Source: Angiostrongylus vasorum (Eukaryota; Nematoda; Chromadorea; Rhabditida; Metastrongylidae). Taken from it: a stretch of DNA of 64,000 bases. Numbering within the stretch: position 1 is the stretch's first letter; every line of letters begins with the position of its first letter. The position numbers and the translations under genes are program-made. Under the pieces are notes generated by a model. That model saw only the letters and a program-made list of their open reading frames with translations, searched no databases and had not been told where the DNA came from. Shown one piece after another: positions 1 through 11,395 of the stretch. Where the stretch lies: NCBI GenBank assembly GCA_018806985.1, contig JADANN010000429.1:496001-560000 (forward strand), written 5' to 3'.

Positions 1-67
1 ACATTGTTCGTAGCGATAGAAGGAATTTAGCAGTTCATGGATATATGAATGTTTCTTGGTCTTCGTA

Positions 68-430
68 CTTATTTACTTGGATACTTGGACGATACGTCCT
101 CACTAGTTGTGTGGGCCTCAGCCAAATCTCCATTTTTCGGAGTTTTGCTGATTTAGTCATTGTGTTTTCCTGGAGTCTAGAGGTCAGCCTGGCCAAAATC
201 TGCCCCAGGTCATCACAACCACTAGCCGTCGATGCCCTTGTGGATCAGAAGGAGATTTGTCACCATGTTACTAGTTTGAAACCAGGACGGTGATGGGTCC
301 TGGTATTTGTTTACTCTTAACTGGGTTCCCTGGTGAAAACCTGGGGAATGAATCCCCCGCTCTACCTCGCGACCCGATACCTAGGAACACCTCCCAATCA
401 CAATGAGGCGATAAACCGGTAGGAGATTTA
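68..430 (+). repeat. Family-3 dispersed repeat, near complete
   Basis: Runs from acttggatacttggacgatacgtcctcac to atgaggcgataaaccgg. It includes the diagnostic ccatttttcggagttttgctg, gtggatcagaaggagatttg and gggaatgaatcccccgct blocks. No open frame, no terminal inverted repeats and no recognised class. In reverse it has a faint tRNA-like gggattca block, too weak to call. Confidence 0.65.
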
Positions 431-1229
431 TAAAGAAAACCTAGTCGAACAAAAAAGAAAAGTAAACCTTGTCGTAATACGTGGTCCAAGGAGGCATTGG
501 GGTGTGCTTTTGTACATTCTGGTAACTGAGAGATTGTTCCAACTAGGCTCTATGTTTATATTTTCAGATCTGCCTTGATGGTTAACATACCATCGTCCGT
601 CATGCGTGTCGTCTTCAGAATTCCTTTAGCTTCAATCGTGCGAATCCATTCCGTTTTTGAATTGATCATTTTAATATTAGAGTGATTTGTTCGCTCATTT
701 TGTCTTGCTCGTACATTGTGTATTTGTTAAGCGTTTCCCGACCATCACTTGACCATGATATATTCCTTATAAAATTTTTGAAAAATCATTAGACCGACTT
801 GTCTTCCACTTTTTTCCGCCGATTTTTGCTGAGCTGGTGCAAATTCCGGTGTTCTAAATTGCAAGATTTTGTGGTGATTGCAGTTTTATAAACGTTGCTC
901 CCCCTCTGTTAGACTGAGAAAATTAATAGCATTGAGGTATCCCAAATCAATAATCTGTTGAATCAGGTGTTGCCATGAAGCGTCAAAGGAATGAGGAGCC
1001 TCTGGTACTAAGCTGAACTATCGATTGGGATCGTTTTAGCTACGAAAAATCCAAGGTGACCTTCCGTCGTTGTTGTGCGACATAGTAATCCGGGAAAAAA
1101 TTCGCTTACTCGATGGACGCGAAGAGGGTCAAAGCCTAAATATAGAACCACAATGATGCCGAGATCGTTGCAATACTTGGACACCAAGCCAAATCGAACA
1201 GCGATTACCCTATCAAGGGAAAAAAGTAA
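431..1229. other. Intergenic, nothing recognised
   Basis: AT-rich, no sustained frame, no repeat family seen elsewhere in the window. Confidence 0.5.
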
Positions 1230-1527
1230 TGGGCATAAAGAGAAAAAAGTATAGATTGTGATTTCGAATACAGCTCCACCTTAACTGGCTATGTACTCCC
1301 AGGTTATTCCACGGGTGGTTGCTGATGATAGCGTTAGTGTAAAAAGACTGGTGGAGAGAAAGGCAGGAGGGCCGCAGTTGTGCCGCTCGTAACACGTGAG
1401 CCTCCTGACAGGATAATCGTGCTTCGATCTGGCCTGAGCACCAAGTTTTGCAGATATCTCAGCATCATAGTGGTTGTGTTTAACATAATATCCTGCCGTG
1501 AAGAATAATAATAGTGGGCAGTAGGTA
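1230..1527 (+). mobile_element. SINE-2 copy
   Basis: Carries the family blocks in order: attgtgatt...cttaactgg, ggtggttgctgatgatag, agagaaaggcagga, a tRNA-like core with gtgcttcgatctgg (B box) and the tail caagttttgcagatatctcagcatcat...cctgccgtgaaga. Confidence 0.65.
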
Positions 1528-2699
1528 GAAGTTATAGATCTCGGCTACATATAATATAAATGAAGTTTGCTATTCTTGTCGCTTTTTGGCGAGACCGTAG
1601 GCAGAGATAACACCGACCCTTATGCGGTAGGGCAGATGCATCCAGGAGTATGCTCTCTGGCTTTTCCATGAGAGATGAAATGAATGTCTGTTGATTGCAG
1701 GCTGTTCTAGACTGCTCCACGCGTACTTTGTAATCACTGTATTATTGTATTATGAGCTTTTTTTGGTTTGATCTACGACTGTCTGCGCAGGTATGGACAT
1801 GTTGTATCATGTCACTGAAACGATCTGCAATCCTGGATTCAGGTAGATCTCAACGCAAATCTATAGTGGATTTTGAAGGGTATCTAGTCTCATTTCCAGC
1901 ACTTGGGCAAGCGCTATCTGATCTCACGACTGACTGATTTGTGTCCTCGGATGAGTCCGACCAATTGATCTGTCTTACTCGTTGCTAGAAATTTACCAGT
2001 TTAAGAGTCGATTGTATGAGGTGTATAAGATCTTTGAGCTAATTCGGAAACATCAAGAGACGAAAGAAGTTTCCTGCTGTCATGTTGGGATGGTAGTGGC
2101 ATCTCATATAAGAGCATTGGAATTGATGTGGGTCCAGTTTTCTTTCCAATTAATATCCGATGGTAGTAGATAAGATCTGTGTCATCTGGTTCTATTGCAA
2201 AGAGTTGGTAGCCTCTTGTGCACATACCTAAGTACCTGGGTTTCTTCCACTGGTTTCGGTATTTCGTAACCGATATTGGTGGAAGCGATCGGGTTTATGC
2301 ACAGGCTAAATTGCAGTTCTTAAGGGTCTGTTATCTTCTGTCCTGATTGACATTTCGAATGTTGATCTATTCCCTTGAAATCGCCAGAAGACCTTTCTCA
2401 GACGTTCACTGGTCCTCATTGCAATTTGTCGAGAGCTGTTGAGGATAAAAGGTTTGCTGCCTTGCGACTAATAGTTTATCCGGGACGGCGACGGATTTTG
2501 CGATTAGTTCACTGACCGACAAAGAGCGAAAAGAAAGAGCCACATCGAATCCTTTATGATGAATATTGTTTTCAAATGTTTTGCTACCACTGCTGAATTG
2601 GAAACCATGTAGGGAATTCTACCAGTTGATCTCTTTTTCTTTCTGTTCATGAAATGAAGTTGAAAGTATGCAAAAGTCTGCGCATTGAATTATCCAGTA
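1528..2699. other. Intergenic, nothing recognised
   Basis: Short incidental frames on both strands near 2000-2220 overlap each other and lack splice context. No repeat family recognised. Confidence 0.5.
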
Positions 2700-3005
2700 T
2701 AGAAACAGCCAGAGGTCCACTGCAAGCCCCGGCTCAACTAAGCCTACTGACCCTCAATGCTCGGTAAATCGCTACCAGACTTTTGGAAGCAACACAGTCT
2801 CTCCAACCCACGTGGGAACGCTCTGGGACGGCTATCTCACGATTCCAAGGAGAATTGACTGGAGCAACGTTCAATGACATTCACATCGAAGACGAAAATT
2901 CACAAGCGGTAGCCGAATCCACACGCAAAAGGAGTTTGAAGACCATCGCCGATGGTGATGCGAGGAATTGAGTAGAGTGCAAGAAGTGCTAAAATCCACA
3001 CAAAA
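2700..3005 (+). repeat. Family-4 dispersed repeat
   Basis: Shares cacgtgggaacgctctggg, tcacgattccaaggagaat, gttcaatgacattcac, agccgaatccacacgcaaaa and gatgatgcgagg-like blocks with the other family members listed here. A local reading frame of 62 codons is incidental. Confidence 0.5.
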
Positions 3006-3061
3006 TGATTTGTGACGTCAGGTCATGTTTAAAAAAGCCCTTATAAGCTGTTATTCAAGTT

Positions 3062-3160
3062 AAATATTCATTCAGTCACTGCTACGATGGTCGATGGAGT
3101 GGAGTGCATAGCACATCCCTAGGATCAAGACGGAACGATTTACCCTCTATCTTTTATTTG
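3062..3160 (+). repeat. SINE-1 3' fragment, diverged
   Basis: Matches the last ~100 bp of the family (ttcattcagtcactgctacgatgg ... agtgcatagcacatccct ... ctatctttta). Old and degraded. Confidence 0.45.
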
Positions 3161-3482
3161 CTATGGTTAGAACAGACGCAACCGAAAAGTGTATTGAGCG
3201 GTGAGATCAGATGACTCGGGGCAGATGTACAAGATGGACAATGGTCCGATCACACGACGATATATGCCTCATTAAGTGATGCTTCTTAAAGGGTAGAGAC
3301 AGACGTGTTTATATCTCATCGTCAACCAGCTGTACTCGCTAGCTGGATACGATTTATGAATTGCAGAGCGGCTATCGCGAACGTTATGCTGAAATCGCCA
3401 GTTAATGAAGCTGTTGAAAATTGTTCTGAGGCTCGTACCATTCGTGAAGATGGAACATTGAAGATTCTAAGTACTCACTGTA

Positions 3483-3766
3483 AGGGCACGTGTGGCGCAG
3501 TGGTCGGAGGCGCCCTGCAAGACACCTGTGGAATCGACCCTGCACCCATTTTCCGCTTTGCCTGCCATTCCTCCGGAGAGGCAAATCGCCACCAGATTTG
3601 TCTGGGAGGGATAGCAGCACTAGCTCGATACATCAGTAGGCCACCACGAATCATTGTAAAGGCGAGATATGCATTCAATCACTTCCAAAGGATGCTTAGT
3701 GAAGTCGAATGCACAGCGCATCCCTCAGGGATTGATCAACACCCAGAGTTTTATTCTTTTATCCTT
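3483..3766 (+). mobile_element. SINE-1 copy, full length with target-site duplication
   Basis: The head has a Pol III A-box-like TGGCGCAGTGG followed by a degenerate B-box GGAATCGACCC. The body ends in TTTATTC/TTTATCC. It is flanked by 15-bp near-identical repeats at 3468-3482 and 3767-3781 (taagtactCactgta versus taagtactTactgta). This is a good reference copy for the family. Confidence 0.85.
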
Positions 3767-3807
3767 TAAGTACTTACTGTATAATCTTTCACTTTTATTT
3801 ACTGCTT

Positions 3808-3970
3808 ATTATTATTTTTCACGGCAGGGTATGATGTAAAACACAACCACTATGCTGCTGAGATATTTCCAAAGTTTGGATCCTAGATCAAATTCGAACC
3901 CATGTTTACCCTTTCCGGGGTCCCACGTGTTACATCATTCAGGCCTTTGCTTTGATTTCCTCTCAGTCAG
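3808..3970 (-). mobile_element. SINE-2 copy, partial
   Basis: Reverse orientation: cacggcagggtatgatg, gctgctgagatattt, then the B box as aaattcgaaccca, with the A-box side only partly kept. Confidence 0.6.
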
Positions 3971-4244
3971 TATTACGGTCATATATTTCCACTCCAACTA
4001 CTACGGTGTTACCAACAACATTCTGTTGCCTCGACCAGAGTCACGGTAATATATCGGAATCCACGAGTTTTTTTTGTGTATTGTCATAGAGCAGAAATCA
4101 GAGGTTTGCTGTAGTACACACGTAGTCATTGACTTCATCCTACGACGGAGGCAAACCAAACCTGCATCCCCTCAGGATCGGCAAATTATTATCGGACTTG
4201 TCTGGGAAGGTAACACCAACTTGACACATCGATAGGGTTCTAAA

Positions 4245-4350
4245 AAGTCATTGAATAGACCCAGATATGCAATCAGTCACCTCTACAGTACCTAGTGGAA
4301 TCGAGTGCTTGACGCATTCCTAGATGATCGATCAACCAACGCCGAATGCA
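4245..4350 (+). repeat. SINE-1 3' fragment, diverged
   Basis: Shows ccagatatgcaatcagtcacctctacagtacctagtggaatcgagtg and a degraded tail. The preceding ~80 bp (4165-4245) may be the strongly diverged middle of the same copy. Confidence 0.45.
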
Positions 4351-5518
4351 TTAAAAACGCTTTACGCTTTCAAGAAACATTTCAATACCGAATTCCCATT
4401 TTAGACGATGAAATGCAGTGCATCAACTCCTGCCTGTGATATTCTTTCGAGCTGATGTTTCAGTTGATGATTTCCAAGGCTATGAATGTCTGCGCAACAC
4501 TTTTTATATCGGGATACTGAAGTGGGGTTCTTTGAGGTTGCACTCCTTATAGACATACTTTATACTTGAACGACCTGTTTTCGCGACAAACGACCCTAGC
4601 ACACCGCACAGTTTTCATTTCACTGGTATTTTGCTGGCTTGGGAAGTTTTTTCTTCCCTGGAATTCTAGGGATAACTGTTCCAAGATAAATAGCCGTGCA
4701 AGAAACATCCACCGCTTTGCTTTTGGACCGATAGGTAGTTTGTCACCTTGTAAATAGATTTCTTCCAAAACGACGACGATCCCTGGTAGTGCGTTACTCT
4801 TAGCTGCATTCTAAAGAAGAGGCATCGATTTCTTTTCGAGCTTGGATAACATTACTAAAGAATGAGCTGTTGTACATCGTAATGGGAGACCACTGAACAC
4901 CTAACCCGTACATCATTTACGAGAACGGCCTTTTCTAGGCAAAGAAGAGGAAACTATTTTTTATCCATAGGTCGAAATACGGAAGAAAATTCGTTCGTTT
5001 GCAAATCATCTTGATTAAGATACTTTCCAATCTGAATAGAACACTTAGTTTGATGTGACCATGGTCCGTCGGGGTTAATTCCAGTAATCGAATTGAAGTA
5101 ATGGCGTAATCGACGGCTCGTCATGACGACCACGATGGAGAGCTGCTGTTGATTGACCTTCTTTGCACGGGGCCAGATTTTCGTAATTATCCACGGGATT
5201 CTGAACGCTTGTCGGATTTGGTGAGGTCAGCGCTTTGGCTCGTCCTCTTGCGTTGTTTTGCATTCAGCGGTCGTTTTTCGTTTAAGAGGGGTTGAAATTT
5301 GTAGTTATCTCAAAAAACAACACATAAAAAATCATGTTTTTTTCCTAGGGATAAAAACCACTCCTTTTTTTTACATCGCTGACTGCAATGGCGCTCTTAG
5401 CCTTCAATCATCTAGATTACTGTTATTTCTTCTTCTGATCATTTTCTTTCTTTTTTCTCTTTCTTTCCTTTTCCATCTGTCCTGTTATGATTGCCATCGT
5501 TATAGTAATAATAAGATT
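4351..5518. other. Intergenic, nothing recognised
   Basis: Two overlapping opposite-strand frames at 4550-4768 look incidental. A T-rich stretch lies at 5330-5480. Confidence 0.5.
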
Positions 5519-5532
5519 TAATACTGGTAATA

Positions 5533-5804
5533 AAAGCTTTCGGCTTTGATCAATCCCTGAGGGATGCGCCATGCATTCGACTTCATTAAGTATCGCTGGA
5601 GGTGATTGAATGCATATCTGGCCTTAACATTGACTTGCGGTGGCCTACCGATGTATCGAGCCAGTGCTGCTATCCTCCCAGACAAGTCTGGTACCAATTT
5701 GCCGACCCCGCAGAGATGCAAAGCTTGGTGGGCCATCGGCGCATGGATCGATTCCACGTGTGTTTCACAGTAGCGCTCTCCAACCACTGGGCCACACGCG
5801 CCCC
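5533..5804 (-). mobile_element. SINE-1 copy, full length with target-site duplication
   Basis: Reverse orientation. Flanking repeats of 14 bp at 5519-5532 and 5805-5818 (taatactGgtaata versus taatactAgtaata) define both ends exactly. The tRNA-like head is at the right-hand end. Confidence 0.85.
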
Positions 5805-5818
5805 TAATACTAGTAATA

Positions 5819-7231
5819 CCAGATGATGAACAGGTAGAATGAACAATGCATGGACTTTGCTTTTTTCTAACGCAGTAGTTTGAAGTTTAATTACTGTTCA
5901 GGTTTTTTAATCCATACTGACTAAGACCTCAGAATTGGCCGATAAACTCTGATTCTCTCCAATTTCACCAGTATTACCACTAATTCCACTAGTCAACAAG
6001 TGTCGTCTGAACAGACATCAAGGAGATCTCCACGCCTTTTGGACGAGTTCCCGAGCAGCCCTGAGAATTCCACTTTTGCTCGGGGGACACGAAAAGTGTC
6101 AAGACAATTCTGCCGAGAAGACAGCCGCGGTAAGCGAACAGAGTTCTGCGCAAAAATATCTTATCTGCGGTCCTGAATGCTTTTCATAATCTTCGGAAAC
6201 TATATTAGGGGATGGGCAAGCCATTGTATATCACAGCTCGATACTGAGAACAACCTCCTGTTCCTTCCATTTACTTGGATACTCGAATACTTAGATGACC
6301 CTTCCTCACTGGTTGTGCGGGCTCCAGCATAATCTCCATTTTTACGGAGTTTTGCTGGTTTAGCCATTATGGTACCTAGGAGTCCCGCAGCCAGCCTATC
6401 CAAAGTCTACCCCAGGTCATCCTCTTCCATTTAGTGTATTGATATTTATTGGATTGTGAAGTTCCAAATCAATACCATGTGGTAATAAAGCTCGCGTAGC
6501 GTAGCCGCTAGAGATGTCGTCGTGGTGCACACGGTCGGTGGTTGGCCCAATTCAGCGTCTAGAGTATGTCATCGCGTCATCTAAGAGGTATAATAGTACC
6601 AAACGCTCTACCGTTGATCTTCCTAATTAAGTATTTATCGTCTATTCCTTGTATCAATCATCAGTGTTTTTCATCGTTTTTTTCGAGAGCGAGGTGGTGT
6701 TTAGTGTTACGTCTATAAATTCTGATTGTTTATGGAACGTCAGGAAAATTTGACTCGCATAGAAATCTCGGCAGTTTAGTGTTCTTCGAACGTAAGGGCA
6801 ATCTCCGAATGCCTCAGCGAATACTATGAAAGTGCTCCGGCCCTTCCTGTAGGAAACTCGCGTGGAATTACGCCGTTCCACTTCGCTTCACACACACAGA
6901 CGAATGGGTGCATAATTTGTAACTAGCTCATTAGTTATCAGTTTAATAAAGTGTGTATGCCATCTACTGAAGAATTTTCGCCTTTAATCCGATCGAGAAT
7001 CCAGGGAGAGAAGGCCATGTTCAGTCATTATATTACCAGTCGAATGGGAACTGTATTGGAATCCCCATGATTCTTCGTGATTCAATTGGTCCAGTCAGTA
7101 TCGTTCAAGTGTACGAGTGTTCAAAAAGAAGTATGTTTAAGTCGTTTAGCATGATTACTGCAACACTATTTGTGAGTAATAGTAAAAATATAAAGCATAG
7201 TCGAACTTACTGTGGACAACGCTGTAGCGGT
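5819..7231. other. Intergenic with one partial family-3 repeat
   Basis: Apart from the family-3 piece at 6268-6425, no gene or repeat is recognised. 6500-6560 has a faint tRNA-like cgtggtgcacacggtcggtgg, possibly a family-4 head remnant. Confidence 0.4.
6268..6425 (+). repeat. Family-3 repeat, left part only
   Basis: tttacttggatactcgaatacttagatgaccc...ccatttttacggagttttgctgg...aaagtctaccccaggtcatc, then homology stops. Confidence 0.6.
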
Positions 7232-7411
7232 AAAGGATAAAAGATAAAGGATAAAGCTCTCGGCGTTGACCAGTTCCTGAGGGATGCGGCATGCATTCGA
7301 TTTCCCAATTTGCCGACAACGGAAGGATGGAAAGCTTGCTGGGCCTTGGGCGCCGGGAACGATTACACGTGTTTTTGTAGGGCGCTTCCAACCATTGCGC
7401 CACATGCGCCC
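7232..7411 (-). mobile_element. SINE-1 copy with internal deletion
   Basis: The tail contains three GGATAAA-type units. About 90 bp of the middle (from the cattcga block to the ccaatttgccgac block) is missing. The head ends in gcgcc at 7411, with a weak flank repeat ctgtagc on both sides. Confidence 0.75.
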
Positions 7412-7544
7412 TACTGTAGCAATACTTATAAACAATATCGTTTATATTTTTTTATTTTATTATTTTTTCCGAGGGAATTTCTTAACTGTTCTTGTTTTTT
7501 TGATGTATTTTCGTTTTTAACATTTTCATAGCAGTTAGGGCTGT

Positions 7545-7880
7545 ACGTACCGGATCCGGCAATACACACTGTGGAGATCCAACGCTTCTTACATTTGATT
7601 CATTTAATTTCATCTATCATTCACGAAGGTCTTCAGATTTGCGTATAGCTTTGACAGCTGCTTGAGGATTTCAATCTTTTCTTTTTTGAATCTATTCATC
7701 TTTATAAGTCTATTCTTCCTGGAATCCTGGAATGGCTGTGCTATGGCGTTTCCATATTTTCATCACTGGCATGCGCCATCTCTAGTAAAATGGAGGGAGG
7801 GAGGTGATCCTAGACTGATCTATTTAAATGACGATGTTATGAGACAAGTCTCTGCTAGTCTCAGCTAATGGAAATCGATC
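7545..7880 (-). repeat. Family-4 repeat, diverged
   Basis: Reverse: cggatccggcaatacac, atctatcattcacgaaggtcttc, gctgcttgaggatttc, ttcttcctggaatcctggaatggctg, atggcgtttccatat, matching the order in the copy at 17998. Confidence 0.5.
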
Positions 7881-8024
7881 AGTTGATAGTCATCGTTCGA
7901 GTGAAGGAAGCAGAACTCAAACCTGGATTAACACTCACATATCATTTCTTGTGTAGGATTGCACATTAAGAAATCCTGTTTAGTGCTTGGTGGAAATAGG
8001 TACTATCTAATGATACTTGCAAGA

Positions 8025-8285
8025 GACCTGGTTCAAACCTGTCGCATTTCCTTTGAATTTCCATCCCTCCGGGATCGGGGAATTTGGCACCAGACTGGTT
8101 GGAGAAGAACTCCGTCAAGTCCACAAAGGCTGGAGACTGTCTCTGGTGAAGAATTGAGAGCACACTAGCACAGGTATGCTAGGACTCCAGGGATAATCGA
8201 ACAATGACGTTCAATGACATATTCGTAAAGAAAGCAAAAAATACTCAGATAGCAGCTGAACCTTCACGTGAATCCGAACATATCT
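8025..8285 (+). repeat. Family-4 repeat, diverged
   Basis: ggttcaaacctgtcgc head, catccctccgggatcggg, aggactccagggataatcg, gttcaatgacatattc, agcagctgaaccttcacg. Confidence 0.5.
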
Positions 8286-9994
8286 GTATATGGTTGAACA
8301 ACGAAAATAAAATAAAAATAGTCATTAGATATGGGTCATGCCTCAGCCTATGATATCTGCTAAGCGCACTGAATAGCTACATGAGAGTTTGGCTACGAAA
8401 GTCATGCATGTCAGCAGTGAAGTGATATTCAGCAACGATATACGGTAAAACTCTGTACCAGCATGGTGGCAAAAGTAAGAACTTCTTGTGGGAAGTTCTT
8501 CATCCACTTGCTGAGATATCGTTATCGGATTAGCACCATTTCTGTATTGGCATATTGGCGTTTTCCTTCCAATCCAAAATTTTCTATCTGGAAGGAAATA
8601 GAGAAGGTAAATAACGATACTCATAAAAAATTATGACGAACATACTGATGCCGACTACACTGAGCTTTTTTCGGATTTCTGACACTTTGACCCGTCTTTA
8701 TTTATATCCCATTGGTATTTTCCGCTTAGCCTTATTGCAAGCCGTCTTACCCTCATTTGTAATGTATTATATGTTGTACTTTTAGCTCCTACTGAAATGT
8801 GCATCTAAGAAGAGTCAAATTTTTTATCATAGGCGTGTGCGCTGTTTTTATCAATAGGGGCGTCCAGATTGTCAGCTGAAGAAGTTAACGTTATCAGAAT
8901 CATAAAACGTTCTGGCAGGATGTCACATTGAAGAAATGCAAATCGTCGATGTATTCTTTTCAGCGATAAGTCAACACGACATTGGTTAAAAAAAACTTTA
9001 TTTGCCTAAGGTCCCGCCGCCTTCCTTTTCCTCAGAGTCAAATTGATCCGAGTCGACTGTCCGTAGTTCTTCCTTCTTTCACAGTTCTTGAAGTAATCGT
9101 TGAGTTCTTCATCCCAGTGGTTTCCACTCCACTAGATTCGACTTAATAGGATCAAGAAGAAAGATCCACATTGGATAGATGAACGCCTGTGCACAATCGC
9201 CTTGGATAATTGCGGCTTTGAGGACGTTGAAGACGCCGAAGGGTTAACTACAATAATGTTTTTGTAGTAACCTCGTACAAGCTTAAGAATACAACATGCT
9301 AAAGAAATGGTAAGGTTGAAAGCGTTTTTTGAGCATCGCATAAGCGTCGTTTTAGTGTCTATAACATCGTCGAATGGCAAAGGTTGTGGATTTGGCATGG
9401 ATATTGCCGATCCGAGCAGAGCCAGCTGACCAACAAGCTAGTGCTTTATCAGTTGAAGATAAGTCGGCGGCTGCTGATTGATCGCCACCATTGTGGGGAA
9501 GGCGGAGAGGGTGATTTGTGGTAATGGAGATCGAACCAGTGGTGCACAACGTGTTCGATGTCGTTCTGATACTTTTCGTCCATAGATCTTAAGTCAACAT
9601 TGACTTTTCAGGTTCAGCAGTACGTTGATACTATCAAAATTGCAGTTAGCATTATAGACCAATATTCCCGAAAACTCATTTTTCAGATTCAAGGCGAAAA
9701 CCAACTAGAAGCTCAAACAATGCTTCCCCTTTTGAAAAATCTAGCCACCCTTTTTTTGGGCGTTCTATTTATTGATTTTTTTATCCTTTTTATATTCTTT
9801 AGATGATACGGTGTGTGATACAGATTTCCTTAATACGTTTTTCCTCTATCATAATGTCCTTTTAAGCGCCTGTTTATTGACTATCCTCATTCTAGAACAT
9901 CTACAGACTCTGTATTGGATTTGTGGAAATTATTTTTGTTATATGTTCGTTTTGACCTCTCATATGCGTTTTGCTTTATATACTGCCAATTTTT
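8286..9994. other. Intergenic, with a coding-like minus-strand patch
   Basis: 9000-9590 read on the minus strand gives several protein-like segments in changing frames and a terminal Glu/Gly-rich frame ending in TAA within a TAAA context near 9000. No family recognised, and treated as unresolved. Confidence 0.3.
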
Positions 9995-10215
9995 TTTCAT
10001 GGCAAGGTACTACATCAAATACAAGCAAAACGATGTTGAGATATAAGCAAACCGGCATACCTCATTTGGCTTCGAACCCATGATTACCCTTACTAGGGCT
10101 CATGTGCTATCCACTGCACCAACCACTGTTCTTGCTTTGCTTTGCCCTCAGCCATCTTTTTTACTCGTATCAGTGCTATCAGCAGTTGCCCGTTAACGGG
10201 AATGATGTGGTGACC
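9995..10215 (-). mobile_element. SINE-2 copy with the clearest tRNA-like core
   Basis: On the minus strand the core has A box TGGTGCAGTGGATAGCAC (complement at 10103-10120) and B box GGGTTCGAAGCC (complement at about 10068-10080), about 30 nt apart: a textbook internal Pol III promoter. The surrounding arms pair poorly, so this is a SINE core and not a tRNA gene. Confidence 0.7.
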
Positions 10216-10237
10216 ACAAATGTACTTCACATCGTAC

Positions 10238-10488
10238 TCTGCCATGAAAAAGAATAGGCAGAAAATAAAAGTTTAAATATTTTGATTTTAGCTACAGTTT
10301 CAACTTAACAGGATGCAATTCGATTTGTGCTCCTCAGATCATTCCCTTTGACGGATGATTGTTGATAGCATCGATAAAGTAAAAACCACGGATGAAGAAG
10401 TGCAAACCAAAGGTGTCGGTTGATGTGGTCGATAGCACATGAGCCCTCAGAGAGCGTAAGCGCGTGTTCGAAGTCTTGCTCCTATGTC
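10238..10488 (+). mobile_element. SINE-2 copy, in opposite orientation to its neighbour at 9995
   Basis: Begins tgccatgaaaaagaataggcag, continues through ccctttgacggatgattgttgatagc and ends in a core with gtgttcgaagtc as B box. The downstream tail block is absent. Confidence 0.6.
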
Positions 10489-10919
10489 AGTATTCCCGTG
10501 GCTGTCTTTATTTCTATTCCTTTGCTTTGCATTGTAACACTTTATCGAATGAACAACGTTGTTTCGTTCCTGAAGTAACTTTTTTTTGCCCATTTTAGAA
10601 GGTCGTTAGAGAAACATCTCGAAAATGGAGCTGTTTCAACTTCTGTTTAAAAAACGAACGTTATATGAACGACATTCATTCCGATGTTTCCCTAACACGA
10701 TTACGATTACGATATCTTGTTTCTTGACGCTAAAAATCGTCGTTCTTGTTGGGAATGGTTGTTCAAAACGCCGATAGTGGGTGCATTCTTCAAAGTGCAC
10801 ACCTCAAATGCGACGACGAATCTTATCAGAATTCATTTCTGTCTGCTGATGCTGAAAAGGTCGTCCAGTTTTTCTCAGTGTTTTGGTTGTAGTATCCCGC
10901 CTATAAATCCATGGTGATG

Positions 10920-11170
10920 GGCGCGTAAATTCGTGCAGTGATTAGAGCTGCGCTTGCAATACAAAGTCGTCGTTGTTTTGATGCCAAACCTGGGCACCTA
11001 GGCGCGCGATACCTCCGAATCAGCCATTTGGTACCATACTTGTCTGGAAGTATAAAAGCTCTTTCTCCTCCACAAAATATTGCACAGGCCAAATATTCAA
11101 TTGATCACCTCTACGATGTTGGATAAATTTTTTTTGGAGGACGGAACGTCCCTCAGGGAGCGATCAATAA
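10920..11170 (+). mobile_element. SINE-1 copy, strongly diverged
   Basis: Head ggcgcgtaaattcgtgcagtgattagagc, then the ttggtaccatacttgtctgg, ccaaatattcaattgatcacctctacgatg and ccctcagggagcgatcaat blocks in family order. Confidence 0.6.
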
Positions 11171-11195
11171 CTAGTTATGACAATTTATACTTTTA

Positions 11196-11395
11196 CTTGC
11201 TGCTTATTTTTATTTTTTTCACGGCGGGATATGATGCGAAATGCAACCACTACGATGCTGAGATATTTGCAAAACTTGGACGTCAGGCAAGCTCGAACTC
11301 GCGATTACTGTTTTCGGCGGCTTGCATGTTACTCGCTTCACCACTGAGATCCTTGCTTTGTCTTTCTGCCAGCCAGTCTTCTACCAGTCACGATA
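11196..11395 (-). mobile_element. SINE-2 copy
   Basis: Reverse orientation: tttgctgcttattt, cacggcgggatatgatgcg, acgatgctgagatatttgcaaaacttgga, then a degraded core with caagctcgaactcgcgattac (B-box complement). Confidence 0.65.

Noticed and set aside
1940..1970. Hammerhead-ribozyme-like tcctcggatgagtccg
   Set aside because: The conserved CUGANGA and GAAA core positions are not both present and no flanking stems close.
3305..3769. 154-codon + strand reading frame
   Set aside because: Most of it lies inside a SINE-1 copy with target duplications; the upstream part has no splice or homology support.
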